Assembly (NCBI GenBank): GCA_937923175.1
Contig: CALALB010000090.1
Span: 1 to 34,966, forward strand
DNA length: 34,966 bases
Direction of reading: 5' to 3'
Source of the DNA: an uncultured Chromatiaceae bacterium
GTDB taxonomy: Bacteria > Pseudomonadota > Gammaproteobacteria > Chromatiales > Chromatiaceae
Position numbers and translations under genes: made by a program. Numbering within the stretch: the stretch's first letter is position 1; each line of letters starts with the position of its first letter. Below are positions 24,511 through 34,787 of the stretch, one piece after another. Below the pieces are notes generated by a model. The model worked only from the letters and a program-made list of their open reading frames with translations. It was not told the origin of the DNA and did no database searches.

Positions 24511-25383
24511 TTAGGGTGCAACCAGCTGCGTTTGGGTGCCGAGCCGAGCCCAGGTCGGCAGCCTCGCCAGATGGCTGGGCAGCGCTGTCAAAGCCTCAGG
24601 GCGCCCGCCTGTGCCTGCCGGCAGATCCCGATCATAGAGATCGACAAGCTCATACAATCCCTCAGGTCCTAGGCCGGAAAGATCGACCACAAGGCGCGGC
24701 ATCCCGCTTAGGTCGGGCGTCAGGCGCGGTTCAGGGGCGCTGATCAAAAAGGGGCCCGGATTGCGTTCGATGCGCCTTGCCCAGCTTTGATAACCGCGCT
24801 GGCGCAAAAAGTCAGCAAACTCCAGGCGCATCAGGTCAGCAAGCTCGGCAGAAACGAGCTTAGCCAGGGGCGCATCCAGGGATCGGACGCGCACCGGAAC
24901 CACAAAGACATGGGAATCGGAGCGGGGTGTCTCATCTGGCTCCCCTAAACCGGCCGCATAGGTCTCGATCAAGCGCAAAAGCTCATGCTGACGCCTCCGA
25001 TCCGAGTCGCTGAGGCGAGCTGATTGGGCGGCGGTCAGGACAAAGGTATAAAGCCCATACCCAGGGAGCGCATTCTCATACAGACGATTGAGTGCAAGAG
25101 CGGTGACGATCCGCGTCCCTTGCTTGCCTGAGAAATACAGCATCCCATAATCGCCTGCAGCGCCCCCTTGAAACAGCTGGGGTTCCTGATTGACACCCCC
25201 AGCTTCATCCAGCATCGTCTTGGACAGGGGCAGGCCAAGGGGTGCTGGGCGAGAGAGGGTACAGGCAGCCACCAACAGGGTCATGAGCATCCCAAGTACC
25301 TGACCCAGTCGCAATCGGCTGCAAACACATGCACTCCGTCGCCCAATCGGGATACCCGAACCGCCGCTCATCTGCTGGTTCAT
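24511..25383 (-). CDS. Putative lipoprotein of unknown function
   Basis: A 290-residue protein with a signal peptide and lipobox LVAAC (Cys41) if translation starts at 25383; a later Met (residues 32 or 34) would shorten the leader. The mature part is soluble, with a mixed alpha/beta look (YLFSGKQG-like segment, then HVFVVPVRVRSLDAPLAKLVSAELADLMRLE). No catalytic motif or known family is recognised. It starts 115 bases after bioA on the same strand and is followed closely by the coiled-coil membrane protein. Confidence 0.65.
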   Translation of the reverse strand: MNQQMSGGSGIPIGRRSACVCSRLRLGQVLGMLMTLLVAACTLSRPAPLGLPLSKTMLDEAGGVNQEPQLFQGGAAGDYGMLYFSGKQGTRIVTALALNRLYENALPGYGLYTFVLTAAQSARLSDSDRRRQHELLRLIETYAAGLGEPDETPRSDSHVFVVPVRVRSLDAPLAKLVSAELADLMRLEFADFLRQRGYQSWARRIERNPGPFLISAPEPRLTPDLSGMPRLVVDLSGLGPEGLYELVDLYDRDLPAGTGGRPEALTALPSHLARLPTWARLGTQTQLVAP

Positions 25384-25498
25384 AGGCCGCCTGCGCCAGG
25401 GCCCCGCCCGGAGCGATCACCTTGTTTCAAGGCCAACGGGCGGATGGCCGAATGCCGGTGCATCCCCAACAGCTGAATGCATGCCTGAGCGCAACGCT

Positions 25499-26809
25499 TC
25501 ATGGCGAGTTATCCCTTGCCCACAGATCCGGCAGTTCGGCGACAACCTCGCCAACCGCAGCGCACAGACTCCCCAGTTCGATCTCGCCGATCACATAGGG
25601 CGGCATGAGATAGATCAGCCGACCGAATGGCCTAACCCAGACCCCGAGCTCGACAAAGCGCGGCACCAGGGCGCGCATGGGCACTGGGCGCTCAAGCTCG
25701 ACCACCCCAACCCCACCCAAGACCCGTACCTCGGCAACGCCGGGCTGACCACGGCAAGGGGCGAGGCCAGCGGCCAGACCCTGTTCAATGCGCCGGATCT
25801 GGGCCTGCCAGTCGCCTTCCAGAAGCAGCTCGATGCTGGCATTGGCCACCGCACAGGCTAAGGGATTCCCCATGAAGGTCGGACCATGCATAAAGACCCC
25901 AGGCACACCCTGGGCGATGGTCTGGGCGACCTCACGGCTGGCCAGGGTTGCAGCGAGCGAGAGATAGCCGCCGGTCAGCGCCTTGCCGACCGCCATGATA
26001 TCCGGGGCGATCCCTGCATGTTCGCAGGCAAAGAGACGCCCGGTGCGCCCGAAGCCAGTGGCGATCTCATCGGCGATCAACAGCACCCCGTACTGATCGC
26101 ATAGCTCCCGCACCCGCTTGAGATAATCGGCGCTATAAAACCGCATCCCCCCGGCGCCCTGGAGGATGGGCTCTAGGATCACCGCGGCGAGCTCATGGCG
26201 ATGGCAGTCGAGGAGCTCAGCGATGGGGGCGACCTCGGAGTCTGGGCAGGGCTCGCCGAAACGGCAGTTTGGCGCCGGAGCAAAGAGCTGTTTGGGCAGC
26301 GCTTGGGCAAATAGGTGATGCATCCCCGTGACCGGATCGCAGACCGACATGGCATGCCAGGTATCGCCATGATAGCCCGAGCGGATGGTCAAGAACCGAT
26401 GGCGCCCAGGCTCGCCGCGGGCAATCCAAAACTGCAGGGCCATCTTGAGGGCAACCTCGATGGCCACCGAGCCCGAGTCGCAGAAAAATACATGCGCAAG
26501 GGGTTCAGGGGTGAGTTCAACTAGGGTCTTGGCCAGGCGCACCCCAGGCTCATGGGTCAGACCCCCGAACATCACATGTGCCATCCGCGCCAGCTGGTCG
26601 TAGAGCGCCTGATTCAGGCGCGGGTGATTATAGCCATGGATGACACACCACCAGGAGGCCATGCCATCGATGAGAGACCGCCCATCCAGGAGCTCGATCC
26701 GGCAGCCGCGGGCGGCGCGCGCTGGATAGATTGGTCCTGGATCAAGCGGATTGGCATAAGGATGCCAGATATGAGCCTGGTCGAGGGCTAGGATCCTATC
26801 GAGCTCCAT
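25499..26809 (-). CDS. bioA: Adenosylmethionine-8-amino-7-oxononanoate aminotransferase
   Basis: BioA makes 7,8-diaminopelargonate in biotin synthesis, using S-adenosylmethionine as amino donor and PLP as cofactor. The 436-residue class III aminotransferase shows IWHPYANP at the N-terminus, SWWCVIHGYNHP, FFCDSGSVAIEVALKMALQ, SGYHGDTWHAMSVCDP, LIADEIATGFGRTG and the PLP lysine in AVGKALTGGYLSLAATL. The ATG at 26809 overlaps the GTPase stop by one base (TGATG), so bioA is translationally coupled to a GTPase. No other bio gene is in the window. Confidence 0.96.
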   Translation of the reverse strand: MELDRILALDQAHIWHPYANPLDPGPIYPARAARGCRIELLDGRSLIDGMASWWCVIHGYNHPRLNQALYDQLARMAHVMFGGLTHEPGVRLAKTLVELTPEPLAHVFFCDSGSVAIEVALKMALQFWIARGEPGRHRFLTIRSGYHGDTWHAMSVCDPVTGMHHLFAQALPKQLFAPAPNCRFGEPCPDSEVAPIAELLDCHRHELAAVILEPILQGAGGMRFYSADYLKRVRELCDQYGVLLIADEIATGFGRTGRLFACEHAGIAPDIMAVGKALTGGYLSLAATLASREVAQTIAQGVPGVFMHGPTFMGNPLACAVANASIELLLEGDWQAQIRRIEQGLAAGLAPCRGQPGVAEVRVLGGVGVVELERPVPMRALVPRFVELGVWVRPFGRLIYLMPPYVIGEIELGSLCAAVGEVVAELPDLWARDNSP

Positions 26810-28245
26810 CACAGATCACTGCGGCTGTCGATCTCATCCATGGCCAGGCCGCGCAAGAGACCCCTGACGATCTCGCGGCAGGTAGGCTCCAGGGCGGATT
26901 CGCGTCTGCGCCGGATATCGTTGAAAAAATGGACCAAATCGCGCTGCTCTTGATGGGACAATGACTCGACGAAGCCCCGGTGTCGAATCGGGCGATCCGG
27001 GACACGCTCTGGATCATCCTCATCAGCAGCCTGGCGGCCATGCGCCCAGTTCATGGCCCGGGCGCTATACAACAGGATACGGTCGAGCAAGATGAAGGGA
27101 AAGCGGGGATTGGAGACCGGGCCGATGGTATAGATATGGGTGTTGGGCGCACGCTCGATATTGAGCTTGGCCAACACCCGGCCACCCATGATCCCCAGGA
27201 ACCCCCCTGCGGCGGCGCCGAGCAGGGCACCGGTCCCAAGCGAATGGCCGGCAAGTGCAAGATCCAGGGTCACACCTGAGGCCGCACCCGCAGCAGCCCC
27301 GGCCATTGCAAGCTGCGGGCGCGAGAGGCCCAATGCCTCGCTGACCTCCTCGGATAACAGGTCCTGACTGAGGATCGAATCAGGCGGCACATTCCAGACA
27401 TGATGCCGAAAATTGGCCCGAATCCGTTCTCGGGCCTCGAGCTCTAGCCGGCGTAGACCCTCTTCAAACTCAGCGGTGAGCTCGGCCCGGATCCGGTCGC
27501 GCCCGCTTTGAAAGACTACCTGGGCATGCCTGACCGTGCGCGAAACCTTGAAACCTAGGGCGCGTTTCAACAGATCGATGATGGTTTCTGCCGCCTCATC
27601 AGTGCGTCGTTCCCAATCATGGGCAAAGGCATCGATTGCTGCCTCGACCAGCGGCTCCCAGCGCTGATCGATATTTTTGAGCGCCTCGAGCAGACGCATG
27701 CGTTCGGCATAGGTGGCGCGATGGGCGTTGAACTCGCGCACTGAGTTGAATGCCTTGCTGAGCTCATTGCGCCATTGCTCCATATAACGCTGCTGGCGGG
27801 TCAGATTATTGAGGATGGCCATGCGCGGACGCCCAGTCAGACGCAACAGCTCGATCTCAACCCGGTCTTTTTCTTTAATCCGCTTGGAGCCATCGACCAC
27901 CAGGATGACGGCCGCACCCTCGGCCACCGGCGTCATCAGCTCGATATCATGGACATAGCGGGGATCATGGCGATGCGTCTGGACAAAGGCGCGGGCGAGA
28001 TCCGGCAGGTCCGGATGGGCCTGAAAAAACTCCAGGATGGCATTAGGGTTTTGAAAGCCTGGGGTATCGATGAACTCGATGACGGCGCGACCATCGATCA
28101 CGACTGGATAGACATCGGATTTGAGGGTGGTCCCCGCCCGTTTGTCGATCGGGATCTGGTCGTTCTCGGTCAGGGTCGCGACCACAGAGGATTTGCCGGC
28201 ATTGGGATGTCCCATGATCGCGATACGGGGGATCTTGGCCGCCAT
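26809..28245 (-). CDS. DUF3482-type GTPase with membrane-associated glycine-rich segment
   Basis: A 478-residue protein. The N-terminal Era/Der-like G domain has the P-loop GHPNAGKSS (12-20) and DTPG (60-63). The usual NKxD base-recognition motif is not evident; the corresponding place reads AILNNLTRQ. A central coiled helical region follows (about 170-310), then a Gly/Ala-rich hydrophobic stretch (about 328-365), then a polar C-terminus. The ATG at 28245 overlaps the DUF2868 stop (TGATG) and has a GGAGAA box. DUF3482 proteins occur next to DUF2868 proteins in many proteobacteria; their role is unknown. The pairing suggests a membrane GTPase complex. Confidence 0.85.
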   Translation of the reverse strand: MAAKIPRIAIMGHPNAGKSSVVATLTENDQIPIDKRAGTTLKSDVYPVVIDGRAVIEFIDTPGFQNPNAILEFFQAHPDLPDLARAFVQTHRHDPRYVHDIELMTPVAEGAAVILVVDGSKRIKEKDRVEIELLRLTGRPRMAILNNLTRQQRYMEQWRNELSKAFNSVREFNAHRATYAERMRLLEALKNIDQRWEPLVEAAIDAFAHDWERRTDEAAETIIDLLKRALGFKVSRTVRHAQVVFQSGRDRIRAELTAEFEEGLRRLELEARERIRANFRHHVWNVPPDSILSQDLLSEEVSEALGLSRPQLAMAGAAAGAASGVTLDLALAGHSLGTGALLGAAAGGFLGIMGGRVLAKLNIERAPNTHIYTIGPVSNPRFPFILLDRILLYSARAMNWAHGRQAADEDDPERVPDRPIRHRGFVESLSHQEQRDLVHFFNDIRRRRESALEPTCREIVRGLLRGLAMDEIDSRSDL

Positions 28246-30434
28246 CAGTCTTCTCCTTCCTCCTCTGGCGGGTTCAGCATCTCTAAACGCAGATAAGGAT
28301 CGGCCATCTGATCGATCTTGGTCTGCCAATCGCGATAGTCAAAGGCACGCAGCGGCGGCAGGCGATCCTCGTCATCCGGATCCCCGACCAAGGCCAACAA
28401 CAATTGGGCCTTGGGGCCAGCGGCGGCGCGCAGCTCGCGTAACAGGAGCAGGTTTTCAGTGATCGGCGGTTGGGAACCGTCCTGGATGATCGCAATCCGC
28501 GGCGGGGGCGATTCCCAGATCCCCTCCTCGATCAGGGCAAGCGCCCGCGCCGTCATCTGGCTGCCGGCACCGAAGGGTGCGGTTGCCCCGATCCGCCAAC
28601 CGCTTAGTCGCCGCAAGAGTTCGGCGAGTCGCTCGCGGTCCTGGGGCTCAAGCAGGTCATCGACATCGACATGGATCAGGACAAGACAGGCATCGGCCTC
28701 ATAACGCAATGCAGCCGGGTGTTCTGGGGAGGGCTGCATGCCTAGCCCAGACGAGACAGGGGCAATGTCCTCGCTATAGGCCTGGCTCGGCAGGCTAAGG
28801 GATACCTCCTCTCCAGGCCCAGGAGCAGGTCTGGAATCGGCCTCGGGTTCAGAGGTAACCCCGGCAAGCGGCGAAGGCTCAACCAATACGGGCTCGGACT
28901 GGTCATCCCGCTCCCCGCCCTTGTCCATCAGCGCAAAGGGTAAAGGGCCCTCGGCCCGGGGTGCCGGACCAGGCTCGGGCGGTGGGACAGAAAGTGAATC
29001 CGCCTGATCAGGACCGGCAACATCCGCCGGTGCGCCAGGCCCACCGGTCAGGGCCGGCTGGAGGCTCTCAGCTTGCTTCGGCGCTGCCCCCCTCCCTGGC
29101 TGGGGTGAGGACTCGCCCTGAGATTCGCGCCAGGGACGTGATCCGGGCAGAATCTGGCCTGAAGGCAAAGGCCCGATTAGGGCCGAGCGCCGCCGCTGGG
29201 CCGGCAGCTCGGTGGGGATATACATCTCGCTCCCCTCCCCCGTTTCACCGGCGCGCGTCTCCAGGCGTGTATCCAGATAAGGGGCGAGCATGCGCGCATA
29301 CAGGGCCTGGATGCGCCCGTGGGTGAAGGTCAGATGCCTGAGGATCAGCTGTTGGGCAATGAGCGATCCCCCCAGCAGGCCAAGCCTTGGCAACAGGCCA
29401 TAGGTAAAGAGCGCAAGGACCAGGAACCAGCGCCAGGCGCGTAGATGCTCGGGATTGGGCTCAAAGCCATGGCCAAGCAGGGCCCATTGTTCGAGATAGA
29501 CTCGCGAGCCCTGGATCTGCTCTAGGGTGGGATAGCCCACCCCTTCGCCAAACAACCACCCCCAGGGCGCGGCGATCAGACGCACCAGGTCATAGATGGT
29601 CTGGGGATGAGCCGACAGCGAGGTCCCCCAGCCGAAGGCGATGTCGGTGAACCATTCGAGCAGGATGGTGGTCAGGATCGCCCCCAGATTGAAGGCGACC
29701 CCGAAGACCTGCAGAGGGATGAATAGATTGAGCAGGGCCAGGGGCTCATAGACGCTGAAATGGGTGCGGATCAGGCCCTGGGTCGCCAGGATGCGTTCAC
29801 GCTGATCGGCGGCGAGATGCGCCAGTTGCTGCGCCTGCAACCAATGGGCCACTCGTTCAAACACCGGCTGCAATACCTGGTGCAAAAACCAGGATTCGTC
29901 GAGCCTAGGACGATCGCGCCTGAATAGCCGTTTCAGCCAGCTCAGGGTGACCCCCAGGGAGAGGGCAAACTGGAGGATGACCAACAGAAAAACAAACCAG
30001 GGGACACTGACCGGCAGATGGCCATCGTAATCGAGCAGGGTCGAGGTCAGGCTGATGCCGGCAAGCAGACCCATGAACGCCAAAAGGATCAACCCCAGAC
30101 GCTGGGCGCGCGCAAAGACGAGTCCAGGCAATAGCCCCCGAATCGCCGGGTCCTCATCGGTACGCCTGCTTTTAAGCCACAGGCGCAGGCTCAGCCGGCG
30201 GTGCCGGTAAGTATGGGGCGCAAGGCCACCGAGCTGAGGTTCGATCTCCTCCAAATAGATTGCGCGATCGCGCGCCGCCAGATCCTTGCGGCTGGACGGC
30301 CGGTCGCGCAATAGCCGCTCATCGGCGTCGAGATAATATTCCAGATCGATGAGATCGGCGGCGGTCCATTCCGGCACCCGGGCTGATCCGGAGGTGGGGC
30401 GATGTAACGCCTCGGTGGGCTCTATCTGGTCCAT
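28245..30434 (-). CDS. DUF2868 multi-pass membrane protein, partner of the GTPase
   Basis: A 729-residue protein. An acidic N-terminal region (ADLIDLEYYLDADERLL, RDRAIYLEEIEP) precedes hydrophobic segments at about 108-130, 146-166, 240-260 and 345-385. A long Pro/Glu/Ser-rich linker covers about 430-570. The C-terminal domain (about 580-715) looks like a nucleotide-binding-like fold lacking motifs (ACLVLIHVDVDDLL, RIAIIQDGSQPP, LLLALVGDPDDE). It is the first gene of a three-gene coupled unit with the DUF3482 GTPase and bioA. Function is unknown. The linker is longer than I would expect and may be lineage-specific. Confidence 0.85.
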   Translation of the reverse strand: MDQIEPTEALHRPTSGSARVPEWTAADLIDLEYYLDADERLLRDRPSSRKDLAARDRAIYLEEIEPQLGGLAPHTYRHRRLSLRLWLKSRRTDEDPAIRGLLPGLVFARAQRLGLILLAFMGLLAGISLTSTLLDYDGHLPVSVPWFVFLLVILQFALSLGVTLSWLKRLFRRDRPRLDESWFLHQVLQPVFERVAHWLQAQQLAHLAADQRERILATQGLIRTHFSVYEPLALLNLFIPLQVFGVAFNLGAILTTILLEWFTDIAFGWGTSLSAHPQTIYDLVRLIAAPWGWLFGEGVGYPTLEQIQGSRVYLEQWALLGHGFEPNPEHLRAWRWFLVLALFTYGLLPRLGLLGGSLIAQQLILRHLTFTHGRIQALYARMLAPYLDTRLETRAGETGEGSEMYIPTELPAQRRRSALIGPLPSGQILPGSRPWRESQGESSPQPGRGAAPKQAESLQPALTGGPGAPADVAGPDQADSLSVPPPEPGPAPRAEGPLPFALMDKGGERDDQSEPVLVEPSPLAGVTSEPEADSRPAPGPGEEVSLSLPSQAYSEDIAPVSSGLGMQPSPEHPAALRYEADACLVLIHVDVDDLLEPQDRERLAELLRRLSGWRIGATAPFGAGSQMTARALALIEEGIWESPPPRIAIIQDGSQPPITENLLLLRELRAAAGPKAQLLLALVGDPDDEDRLPPLRAFDYRDWQTKIDQMADPYLRLEMLNPPEEEGED

Positions 30435-30592
30435 AAACCGCTCATCGTCATCAGGGTATTCATTGATAGATATTCCAGGCGCAAGGGTTACACCAGGTGC
30501 CCCCCATCGCAGGGGGGGTCCGCTCGGCCATCATCCCCAGCCCCCCTTGCCATCCACCCACAGGCCAACACCCCAGGGGCCGGGCAACCAGA

Positions 30593-32410
30593 CTAACGGC
30601 TCGCGGCGCGCGCCGTCTCGCGCAGACGCGCAACCAGGGACTCCAGGCCATTGCGCCGGCTAAGGCTCAGATGCCGATCCAACTCGAGCCGGTTCAAAAA
30701 CGATCCCATCTCGAAGGCGAGGATCTCCTGTGCCCGCTGACCGGAATAGAGCCTCATCAGCAGGGCAATCAGACCGCGTACCAGGGCAGCATCGCTGTCT
30801 GCCAAAAACTCGATGACATCATCTGTACCTGGCCTGACCCGCACCACGAGCCAGACCTGGCTCTGACAGCCCCGTACCGCATTGGCCTCGGTCTTTAACG
30901 ACTCAGGCATGGGCGGAAGCTGTTCGCCGAGCTCGATGAGATATTGATAGCGGTCCGACCAATCGGGCAGCAGGGCAAAGGTCTCGATCAGCTGTTCAGC
31001 GGCTGCTTGGACCGATTCGGCGCTGGCGGGCGGATACTCGATCGTCGAGGTCTCGGGGAACGCCGGCGTATCGCCGGTATAGGCCGTCCCTGGGCAGCCA
31101 AGATGGCGGCGCCCTCGGCTCGCCTCGGCGCGGATCTCCTCGAGTGCCGCGCCCAGCGCCTCGACCTCATCGAGCCGATTGTATAAAGCAAAAGAGGCGC
31201 GCGCGGTCGAGCTGATCCCCAAACGGTCCATCAGCGGCTGACAACAATGGTGCCCAGTGCGGATACAGATCCCGCGCAGATCCAAGCCGACGCCGATATC
31301 GAGGGTCGCAACCGGCGGGTCTTCCATCACCCAGGAGATCACCCCCGCCCGCCTCTGAGGCCGCCCTTTGAGGACCAGTCCTGGCACCTCCTCGAGACGC
31401 TTGACTGCGGCCTGGACCAAGGCCCGTTCGTGGGCCGCGATCGCCGCAAACCCGATCCTCTGCAGCCACCCGATCGCTGCACCCAAACCGATTGCGCCCG
31501 AGATATTGGGGGTACCGGCCTCGAACCGGTTCGGCAGACCGGCATAGCGCGTCTGGGCAAAGCTCACCTGTTCGATCATATCGCCGCCACCCTGATAAGG
31601 CGGCATGGATTCAAGCAGGGGGCGTTTGCCATAAAGCACCCCGATCCCGGTCGGCCCATAGAGTTTATGGCCCGAAAAGGCGTAAAAATCGACATCGAGC
31701 GCCTGGACATCGGTTGGGCCATGGGCCACCCACTGGGCGCCATCGACCAGGACCAAGGCGCCTGCCGCATGCGCCTCATCGACCAGCTCAGCGACTGGGT
31801 TGATGGTCCCGAGCGCATTGGAGACCTGGGTGAGGGCGAGGAGACGGGTCCGCTTGGAGAGTAGGCGGCGAAAGGCATCGAGATCAAGCTCTCCCGAATC
31901 ATCGATCGGGATCACCCGGATCCTTGCCCCGGTCGCCTCGGCAACCATCTGCCAGGGGACGATGTTTGAGTGATGCTCCAGGGTAGACAGCAGGATCTCA
32001 TCGCCGGGTTGCAGGTTTGCTCGCCCCCAACTCGCCGCGACCAGATTGATCGACTCAGTGGTGCCCCGGGTGAAGAGACATTCGGCAGGCTCCTTGGCAT
32101 TGATAAAGCGCGCCACTGTGCTGCGTGCCTGCTCATAGAGCAGGGTTGCAGCCTGGGAGAGACGGTGGACCGCGCGATGGATATTGGCATGCTGGGCGCG
32201 ATGATAATCGGCCACCGCCTCGATGACCTGTTGCGGCTGCTGGGTACTTGCAGCATTGTCGAGATAGATCAGCGGTGGGTCCCAGGGCCGATTGAGGATC
32301 GGGAACTGAAGACGGATGGCCTCGACATCGAGCACGGACCGACCCTGGGGGACAGGGCCCTGAACAGGGACCGGTTCGGCCCCCTTGCTCAGATCAGCAT
32401 CTCCCTTCAT
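30593..32410 (-). CDS. sufS: Cysteine desulfurase SufS fused to sulfur acceptor SufE
   Basis: One 605-residue frame joins two enzymes. Residues about 28-432 are a group II cysteine desulfurase: [13 protein letters not shown], the PLP lysine in [13 protein letters not shown] (Lys249) and the active-site loop [10 protein letters not shown] (Cys389, followed by a second Cys where Ala is common). After a linker of about 35 residues, a SufE domain (about 468-600) has its sulfur-accepting Cys515 in [10 protein letters not shown]. The fusion tethers donor to acceptor for Fe-S cluster assembly. The ATG at 32410 overlaps the sucD stop (ATGA), so it is co-translated with sucCD. No other suf gene is seen. 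Confidence 0.93.
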   Translation of the reverse strand: MKGDADLSKGAEPVPVQGPVPQGRSVLDVEAIRLQFPILNRPWDPPLIYLDNAASTQQPQQVIEAVADYHRAQHANIHRAVHRLSQAATLLYEQARSTVARFINAKEPAECLFTRGTTESINLVAASWGRANLQPGDEILLSTLEHHSNIVPWQMVAEATGARIRVIPIDDSGELDLDAFRRLLSKRTRLLALTQVSNALGTINPVAELVDEAHAAGALVLVDGAQWVAHGPTDVQALDVDFYAFSGHKLYGPTGIGVLYGKRPLLESMPPYQGGGDMIEQVSFAQTRYAGLPNRFEAGTPNISGAIGLGAAIGWLQRIGFAAIAAHERALVQAAVKRLEEVPGLVLKGRPQRRAGVISWVMEDPPVATLDIGVGLDLRGICIRTGHHCCQPLMDRLGISSTARASFALYNRLDEVEALGAALEEIRAEASRGRRHLGCPGTAYTGDTPAFPETSTIEYPPASAESVQAAAEQLIETFALLPDWSDRYQYLIELGEQLPPMPESLKTEANAVRGCQSQVWLVVRVRPGTDDVIEFLADSDAALVRGLIALLMRLYSGQRAQEILAFEMGSFLNRLELDRHLSLSRRNGLESLVARLRETARAASR

Positions 32411-33288
32411 TGCGACTGACCTCCCAGGCATTCGCAGAGGGCCTCACCCATCTGGGTCGGGGCGCGCACGGTGAGCACACCGGCGGCGGCGAGCGCCCGA
32501 TATTTGGACTCGGCGGTCCCACTGCTGCCACTGATGATGGCTCCGGCATGACCCATCCGCCGTCCTTTCGGGGCAGTGACCCCAGCGATATAGGCGACCA
32601 CCGGTTTGCTGACCTCGCCTTGGATATACTCGGCAGCGCGCTCCTCCGCATCCCCGCCGATCTCGCCGACCAAGAGGATCGCCCGGGTCTCTGGGTCCTG
32701 TTCGAAGAGACGCAGACAATCGATAAAGTCCAGCCCCTGGATCGGATCGCCGCCGATCCCAACGCAGGTACTTTGCCCAAGGCCTGCCCGGGTGGTCTGT
32801 TCGACCGCCTCATAGGTGAGCGTCCCCGAGCGCGAGATGATCCCCACGCAGCCGCGTTGATGGATATGGCCCGGCATGATCCCGATCTTGCAGGCCTCTG
32901 GGGTGATGATCCCCGGGCAATTAGGGCCAATCAGGACGCTCTCGCTGCCTGCCAAGGCGACCTTGACCCGCAGCATCTCGAGCACTGGGATCCCCTCGGT
33001 GATACAGACGATCACCCGAATCCCTGCGTCTGCGGCCTCGAGGATGGCATCGGCGGCGAAGGGCGCCGGCACATAGATCATGCTGGCATCGGCCCCGGTC
33101 GCCTCAACCGCCTCATGGACGGTGTTGAACACCGGCCGGTCAAGATGGATCTGTCCACCTTTGCCCGGCGTGACCCCCCCAACCAATCGGGTGCCATAGG
33201 CGATCGCCTGCTGGCTATGAAAGGTCCCCTGTTTGCCGGTAAAGCCTTGACAGATGACGCGCGTTTGGGCATCGACCAGGATGCTCAT
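32407..33288 (-). CDS. sucD: Succinyl-CoA synthetase alpha subunit
   Basis: A 293-residue subunit of the TCA-cycle ligase. CoA-binding fold: [12 protein letters not shown] near the N-terminus, [13 protein letters not shown], then [21 protein letters not shown] and the [11 protein letters not shown] motif. The phosphorylated His lies in [13 protein letters not shown]. Four-base ATGA overlaps occur at both ends, with sucC and sufS-sufE. In phototrophic sulfur bacteria the enzyme supports biosynthetic TCA reactions. Length is normal. Confidence 0.97.
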   Translation of the reverse strand: MSILVDAQTRVICQGFTGKQGTFHSQQAIAYGTRLVGGVTPGKGGQIHLDRPVFNTVHEAVEATGADASMIYVPAPFAADAILEAADAGIRVIVCITEGIPVLEMLRVKVALAGSESVLIGPNCPGIITPEACKIGIMPGHIHQRGCVGIISRSGTLTYEAVEQTTRAGLGQSTCVGIGGDPIQGLDFIDCLRLFEQDPETRAILLVGEIGGDAEERAAEYIQGEVSKPVVAYIAGVTAPKGRRMGHAGAIISGSSGTAESKYRALAAAGVLTVRAPTQMGEALCECLGGQSQ

Positions 33289-34466
33289 GCCTGCCCCCCC
33301 TGAAAATGGCGTGCCGCCTGGACCGCCAGCTCAGCCGCAGTTTCGAGCTCGCTTGCGGTCTGCACCGCCAAACCGCTCTCGACGAGCATCCGCAATCCCT
33401 CCTCAGCATGGGTCCCAGCCAGGCGCACCACCAGCGGCACCCTGACCTCGACCTCGCGCACCGCCTGGATGATGCCGGCGGCGATGAGGTCGCAGCGCAC
33501 GATCCCGCCGAAGATATTGACCAGGATGGCAGCAACCCGGGGATCGGACAGGATCAGCTTGAAGGCCGCGGCTACTCGCTCGGCAGTGGTTCCACCGCCG
33601 ACGTCCAAGAAATTGGCTGGCGAGCCGCCCTTGAGCTTGATGAGATCCATGGTGGCCATCGCCAGCCCGGCCCCATTGACCATACAGCCGATATCGCCGT
33701 CCAGCCGGATATAGTTAAGCTCATGGGCGCGGGCCTCCATCTCGTGCGGATCCTCCTGGGACGGGTCGCGCAAGGCCTCAAGCTCAGGATGGCGCCCCAG
33801 GGCAGTGTCGTCGAGTACGATCTTGGCATCGAGGGCAACCAGTTCGCCTGTCTCGGTCAGGGCCAAGGGATTGAGCTCGATGAGGCTGGCATCGCAGTCG
33901 ATGAATAACCCATAGATCCCCTGCATCAGCTTGGCGAGCGTCTGGATCTGGTTGACCGCAAGCCCCAGGGCATAACCGATCCGCCGCGCCTGATAGGTCA
34001 GAAAACCGGCAACCGGATGGATCTGGACCCGGATGAGGGCGCTGGGGTCCTGGGCAGCAAGGGTCTCGATCTCCATCCCACCGCTTGCCGAGGCGATAAA
34101 GGTTAGACAGGCCCGGCTGCGGTCGATCAGGAGGGCAAGATACAGCTCGCGCTGAATCGCAATCGGACGCTCAATCAGCAGGGTATTGACTGGCAGACCC
34201 CGCGGTCCGGTCTGGTCGGTGACGAGCCTCGCGCCCAAAAGGCGCCGCGCCTCGGATTCAGCCTGATCGGGCGATTTGACCAAAATCACCCCACCCCCAC
34301 GCCCGCGCCCGCCGCTATGGATCTGGGCCTTGACCAGCCAGCGGCTACCGCCGAGCCGGTCACAGGCAGCACGCGCCGACTCTGGGGTCTTAGCGAGCAC
34401 CCCCTCTGGGATTGGGAGCCCGCGTTCGCGCAGTAGACCTTTGGCTTGAAACTCATGCAGATTCAT
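33285..34466 (-). CDS. sucC: Succinyl-CoA synthetase beta subunit
   Basis: A 393-residue ATP-grasp subunit: [20 protein letters not shown], then [25 protein letters not shown] with the magnesium ligands, the [15 protein letters not shown] segment, [13 protein letters not shown], and [13 protein letters not shown]. It is the first gene of the sucC-sucD-sufSE unit. The promoter must lie in the 132-base divergent gap to its right, which holds an 18-base near-palindrome. Overlap with sucD is four bases (ATGA). Confidence 0.97.
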   Translation of the reverse strand: MNLHEFQAKGLLRERGLPIPEGVLAKTPESARAACDRLGGSRWLVKAQIHSGGRGRGGGVILVKSPDQAESEARRLLGARLVTDQTGPRGLPVNTLLIERPIAIQRELYLALLIDRSRACLTFIASASGGMEIETLAAQDPSALIRVQIHPVAGFLTYQARRIGYALGLAVNQIQTLAKLMQGIYGLFIDCDASLIELNPLALTETGELVALDAKIVLDDTALGRHPELEALRDPSQEDPHEMEARAHELNYIRLDGDIGCMVNGAGLAMATMDLIKLKGGSPANFLDVGGGTTAERVAAAFKLILSDPRVAAILVNIFGGIVRCDLIAAGIIQAVREVEVRVPLVVRLAGTHAEEGLRMLVESGLAVQTASELETAAELAVQAARHFQGGQA

Positions 34467-34565
34467 TGATCTCGCTCATCGAGGCATGGAAAACCACCCA
34501 GGCTGTCCGCAGGTGCGCATGGCGCACCCTAACTATACTGCAGCCGATCAGGCCGCCACCATGAA

Positions 34566-34583
34566 GGTATACAGCTGCATACC
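34566..34583. promoter_or_regulatory. 18-base near-perfect palindrome, operator-like, in the sucC divergent region
   Basis: GGTATACAGCTGCATACC differs from its reverse complement only at one symmetric pair (positions 6 and 13). It lies 99 bases before the sucC start and 15 bases before the truncated plus-strand gene. The placement between divergent genes suggests a dimeric regulator site. No regulator can be named. Confidence 0.4.
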
Positions 34584-34598
34584 CTCAAGGATTCGATC

Positions 34599-34787
34599 AT
34601 GGACACATCCTACCCCAGTTGGAATGCGCTGCGCTGGCTGTTTTTATTCAGGCTCCTGATCGTGATCGGGCTAGTGCTCTCATTCTCACCCGCCTGGACT
34701 GATCCGGCCATTGCCCGCTCAAACCTCCACGATGCCTGGAACATGATCCTGGGCTATGCGTTCCTGGTGCTCGCAAGCGGCCTTGGG
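34599..34787 (+). pseudogene. N-terminal fragment of a membrane protein, possibly PilS-like sensor kinase, cut by IS
   Basis: Sixty-three codons from an ATG with AAGGA eight bases upstream, before the IS begins at 34788; the frame then runs 12 codons into IS sequence and stops at 34826. The fragment has two hydrophobic segments (about 11-30 and 47-62). The pattern NALRWLFLFRLLIVIGLVLS resembles the first membrane helix of PilS-type sensor kinases of gammaproteobacteria. The similarity is short, so the name is tentative. The rest of the gene is not in the window. Confidence 0.5.

Noticed and set aside
32410-33303. A 297-codon plus-strand open frame opposite sucD
   Set aside because: It mirrors sucD almost exactly; no family features, and sucD is certain.
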